A DNA stretch of 8,685 nucleotides. Source: Methylophilaceae bacterium. GTDB lineage: Bacteria > Pseudomonadota > Gammaproteobacteria > Burkholderiales > Methylophilaceae. The stretch covers positions 1 through 8,685 of the forward strand of contig JANYIK010000159.1 of assembly GCA_025362115.1 (NCBI GenBank), given 5' to 3'. Shown here piece by piece: positions 6,730 through 8,685 of this stretch. A model generated the notes under the pieces. That model made no database searches. It was not told where the DNA came from and saw nothing but the letters and a program-made list of their open reading frames with translations. Positions within the stretch are counted from its first letter, which is position 1. Each line of letters opens with the position of its first letter. A program made the position numbers and the translations under genes.

Positions 6730-8208
6730 ATGAAGCCAGACTCAATCCCTAGCACTTCCAGCCCAGAATCGGGCAGCATATTTAACACCGCGACGAGTAC
6801 TCTACTCATGCCTTATGGGCTTGATGTCCCAGCTTTACAAGGTGTTCTTGGCGGCATCATGTCGCACCAGGTGGATTATGCCGATTTGTATTTTCAGTAC
6901 TCTCGTACCGAGAGCTGGTCTCTGGAAGAAGGTGAAGTCAAATCCGGAAGTTTTAACATAGACCAAGGCGTGGGTGTGCGTGCGGTTTCGGGTGAAAAAA
7001 CCGCGTTTGCTTACTCTGACGACATCACCTTACCTGCGCTTAACTCAGCGGCTGAGGCCACCCGCGCCATCGCAGCGCAAGGTGGTGAGCATCGTGCACA
7101 AGCGGTGTCTCGTGCTAATGTGCCACAACTGTATGTTCCTCACGACCCGATTGCATCTTTGAATGATGAAAAAAAGGTGAAATTGCTGGAGCGCATGGAA
7201 AAGTATGCGCGCAGCCTTGACCCTCGCGTGACACAAGTCACCGCTTCACTTGCCGGAGAATACGAGGTGGTGTTGATGGCGCGGCACGATGGCATGATGG
7301 CGGCGGATATCCGTCCGCTGGTACGGGTTTCGATTCAGGTGATTGCCGAGCAGGATGGTCGCCGCGAGCAAGGCGGTGCAGGCGGTGGCGGGCGTTTCGA
7401 TTACGCCTATTTCAGCGACGAAATATTACAGGATTACGCACAGAAGGCGGTACATCAGGCTGTCACCAATCTCAATGCGCGCCCAGCGCCCGCAGGCAGC
7501 ATGACCGTGGTACTTGGTTCCGGCTGGCCGGGGATTTTGTTGCACGAGGCTATCGGGCACGGTTTGGAAGGTGACTTCAATCGCAAGGGTAGTTCGGCGT
7601 TCTCCGGACGCATTGGACAGCAAGTCGCGGCAACGGGTGTGACGGTGGTGGATGATGGCACGATTGCCGACCGGCGCGGCTCGCTCAATATGGATGACGA
7701 AGGCAACCCGACACAGCGCAACGTACTGATCGAAAATGGCATTTTGCGCGGTTATTTGCAGGATACGCTGAATGCCCGTTTGATGGGCCTGCCGCTGACT
7801 GGCAGCGCACGGCGTGAATCCTACGCACACATCCCTATGCCACGCATGACCAACACGGTGATGATGAACGGCAACATGGCACCCGAAGAGATCATCCGTT
7901 CTGTTAAAAAAGGGCTGTATGCGGTCAACTTTGGTGGTGGCCAAGTAGATATTACCAGCGGAAAATTCGTATTCTCTGCGGCGGAAGCTTGGATGATAGA
8001 AGACGGCAAGTTGACCTATCCGGTCAAGGGTGCCACGCTGATCGGCAATGGGCCGGACGTGCTGACGCGGGTTTCCATGATAGGCAACGACATGGCGTTG
8101 GATACTGGGGTTGGTACTTGCGGTAAGGAAGGTCAGAGCGTACCTGTGGGCGTGGGGCAACCGACTTTGAAAATAGATGGTTTGACAGTGGGTGGCACCG
8201 GCGGGTGA
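6730..8208 (+). CDS. tldD: TldD metalloprotease subunit
   Basis: Catalytic subunit of the TldD/TldE (PmbA) heterodimeric zinc protease, a cytoplasmic enzyme that trims unfolded peptides; in E. coli it processes microcin B17 and degrades the CcdA antitoxin. Its 492 residues compare with 481 in E. coli. Seen: N-terminal ADLYFQYSRTESWSLEEG, then NIDQGVGVRAVSGEKTAFAY; the HExxxH zinc motif HEAIGH at 272-277 within LLHEAIGHGLEGDFNRKG; and the conserved Cys at 464 in GTCGKEGQSVPVGVGQP, the third zinc ligand in the family. RRESYAHIPMPRMTNT and NFGGGQVDITSGKFVFS are also strongly conserved. The start at 6730 has no clear ribosome binding site; an ATG at 6808 would remove the helix that aligns with the E. 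coli N-terminus, so 6730 is preferred though uncertain. The partner gene tldE/pmbA is not in the window. Confidence 0.96.
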   Translation: MKPDSIPSTSSPESGSIFNTATSTLLMPYGLDVPALQGVLGGIMSHQVDYADLYFQYSRTESWSLEEGEVKSGSFNIDQGVGVRAVSGEKTAFAYSDDITLPALNSAAEATRAIAAQGGEHRAQAVSRANVPQLYVPHDPIASLNDEKKVKLLERMEKYARSLDPRVTQVTASLAGEYEVVLMARHDGMMAADIRPLVRVSIQVIAEQDGRREQGGAGGGGRFDYAYFSDEILQDYAQKAVHQAVTNLNARPAPAGSMTVVLGSGWPGILLHEAIGHGLEGDFNRKGSSAFSGRIGQQVAATGVTVVDDGTIADRRGSLNMDDEGNPTQRNVLIENGILRGYLQDTLNARLMGLPLTGSARRESYAHIPMPRMTNTVMMNGNMAPEEIIRSVKKGLYAVNFGGGQVDITSGKFVFSAAEAWMIEDGKLTYPVKGATLIGNGPDVLTRVSMIGNDMALDTGVGTCGKEGQSVPVGVGQPTLKIDGLTVGGTGG

Positions 8209-8330
8209 GATATTTGTAAGTAGCACTATTGATGAACGACTAATTCAGGTGTCAAGTGAATCTGCGTCACAAAAAGGTAATGCGATTCGTTTTTAATTGG
8301 CGTAGTATGGACGTGCAGTGACCGAAAAAT

Positions 8331-8337
8331 AAGGAGA
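8331..8337 (+). promoter_or_regulatory. Strong ribosome binding site for the DUF2934-like gene
   Basis: AAGGAGA stands 6 bases before the ATG at 8344, near-ideal in sequence and spacing. It fixes the start and suggests efficient translation. The 135 bases between tldD and this gene show neither a clear terminator nor a convincing promoter. Confidence 0.75.
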
Positions 8338-8343
8338 AGCATC

Positions 8344-8655
8344 ATGGCTATAGCTAAACCCGTAGCAAAGAAACCTGCTGCAAAACCAGCCGCCAAGCCC
8401 GCTGCAAAAGCGGTAGTGGCAAACCCCGCAGTCAAGAAAGTGGCGGCTAAGAAGCCCGCTACCAAGAAAGCACCTGCAAGAAAACCTGCCGCCCCCATGT
8501 CCAAAAAAGTGGTGGCCGCACCAGGTGCAGAAGAGCGCTACAGAATGGTAGAGGTGGCAGCGTATTACATTGCTGAACGCAATGGTTTTGTGGGCGACCC
8601 CAGTGCATTTTGGGCGGAAGCCGAAATGCAAATCAGCAAGTTGCTGAAGTTTTAA
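8344..8655 (+). CDS. DUF2934-like protein with Lys/Ala/Pro-rich tail
   Basis: A 103-residue basic protein in two parts. Residues 1-60 are a low-complexity Lys/Ala/Pro/Val tail with three tandem PAAK units (11-22) and further KK-containing blocks, resembling histone-H1-like bacterial tails and suited to an extended, nucleic-acid-contacting segment (inference). Residues about 63-103 form a small helical domain, EERYRMVEVAAYYIAERNGF, followed by GDPSAFWAEAEMQI, which matches the DUF2934 pattern from memory (an amphipathic helix, a Gly/Asp turn, then a W-x-x-AE motif). The function of DUF2934 is unknown. The strong ribosome binding site suggests good expression. There is no signal peptide or membrane segment. 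It lies 135 bases after tldD, probably as a separate unit. The DNA of the PAAK repeats varies synonymously, which supports selection on protein sequence. A membrane-like frame on the opposite strand is a shadow of this repeat. Confidence 0.85.
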   Translation: MAIAKPVAKKPAAKPAAKPAAKAVVANPAVKKVAAKKPATKKAPARKPAAPMSKKVVAAPGAEERYRMVEVAAYYIAERNGFVGDPSAFWAEAEMQISKLLKF

Positions 8656-8685
8656 TTGCCTATAAAGATGAATTGCTGTCATTCC

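Noticed and set aside
7426..8226. 266-residue open frame on the minus strand
   Set aside because: It is opposite the most conserved part of tldD, including the zinc motif; its composition is His/Arg-rich as expected for an antisense shadow.
8250..8275. Possible terminator hairpin GTGA-TCAC followed by an A run
   Set aside because: The stem is only four pairs with a seven-base loop, and the run is A rather than T on the coding strand; too weak to call.
8371..8409. Short tandem 12-base repeats as a possible DNA element
   Set aside because: The units differ at synonymous positions while the PAAK peptide is kept, so this is a protein-level repeat, not a DNA repeat or CRISPR array.
8226..8504. 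Minus-strand frame resembling a hydrophobic Ala/Gly/Phe-rich membrane protein
   Set aside because: The hydrophobic repeat is simply the complement of the Lys/Ala/Pro codons of the tail encoded on the plus strand, which has a strong ribosome binding site.

Overview
The window is ordinary chromosomal sequence from a Gram-negative bacterium, most likely a betaproteobacterium. The evidence is an outer-membrane-related YhdP protein, an N-end export signal on a small protein, and the order yhdP - nitrilase-type amidohydrolase - tldD, which I recall as typical of Beta- and some Gammaproteobacteria (established knowledge, not checked here). Moderate base composition and a lysine/alanine-rich DUF2934-type protein would fit the Gallionellaceae/Nitrosomonadales side, but that placement is a guess. 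I see no rRNA, tRNA, CRISPR array, insertion sequence or phage gene.

Layout. Positions 1-1483 (minus strand) hold most of an ABC-F ATPase of the YheS type, cut off by the window edge. Its last readable residues are not native, because bases 1-45 are an exact reverse complement of bases 279-323. A 165-base divergent intergenic region (1484-1648) carries a plausible promoter in each direction. On the plus strand follow yhdP (1649-5467), a carbon-nitrogen hydrolase of the Nit family (5521-6378), a 75-residue exported protein of unknown function (6407-6634), tldD (6730-8208), and a 103-residue protein with a lysine/alanine/proline tail and a DUF2934-like C-terminus (8344-8655). Gaps from yhdP to tldD are 53, 28 and 95 bases with no convincing terminator, so these four genes may be co-transcribed. 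The last gene has its own strong ribosome binding site after a 135-base gap.

How they fit together. YhdP is an AsmA-like inner-membrane protein implicated in moving phospholipid to the outer membrane. The Nit enzyme is probably a small-amide hydrolase, possibly a repair enzyme for deaminated glutathione. TldD is the catalytic subunit of the TldD/TldE (PmbA) metalloprotease, whose partner is not in the window. No shared pathway is evident; the clustering is conserved but unexplained. I found no convincing new multi-gene system. The two items most worth a second look are the inverted duplication at the left edge and the small two-cysteine, tryptophan-rich exported protein inserted between the Nit gene and tldD.
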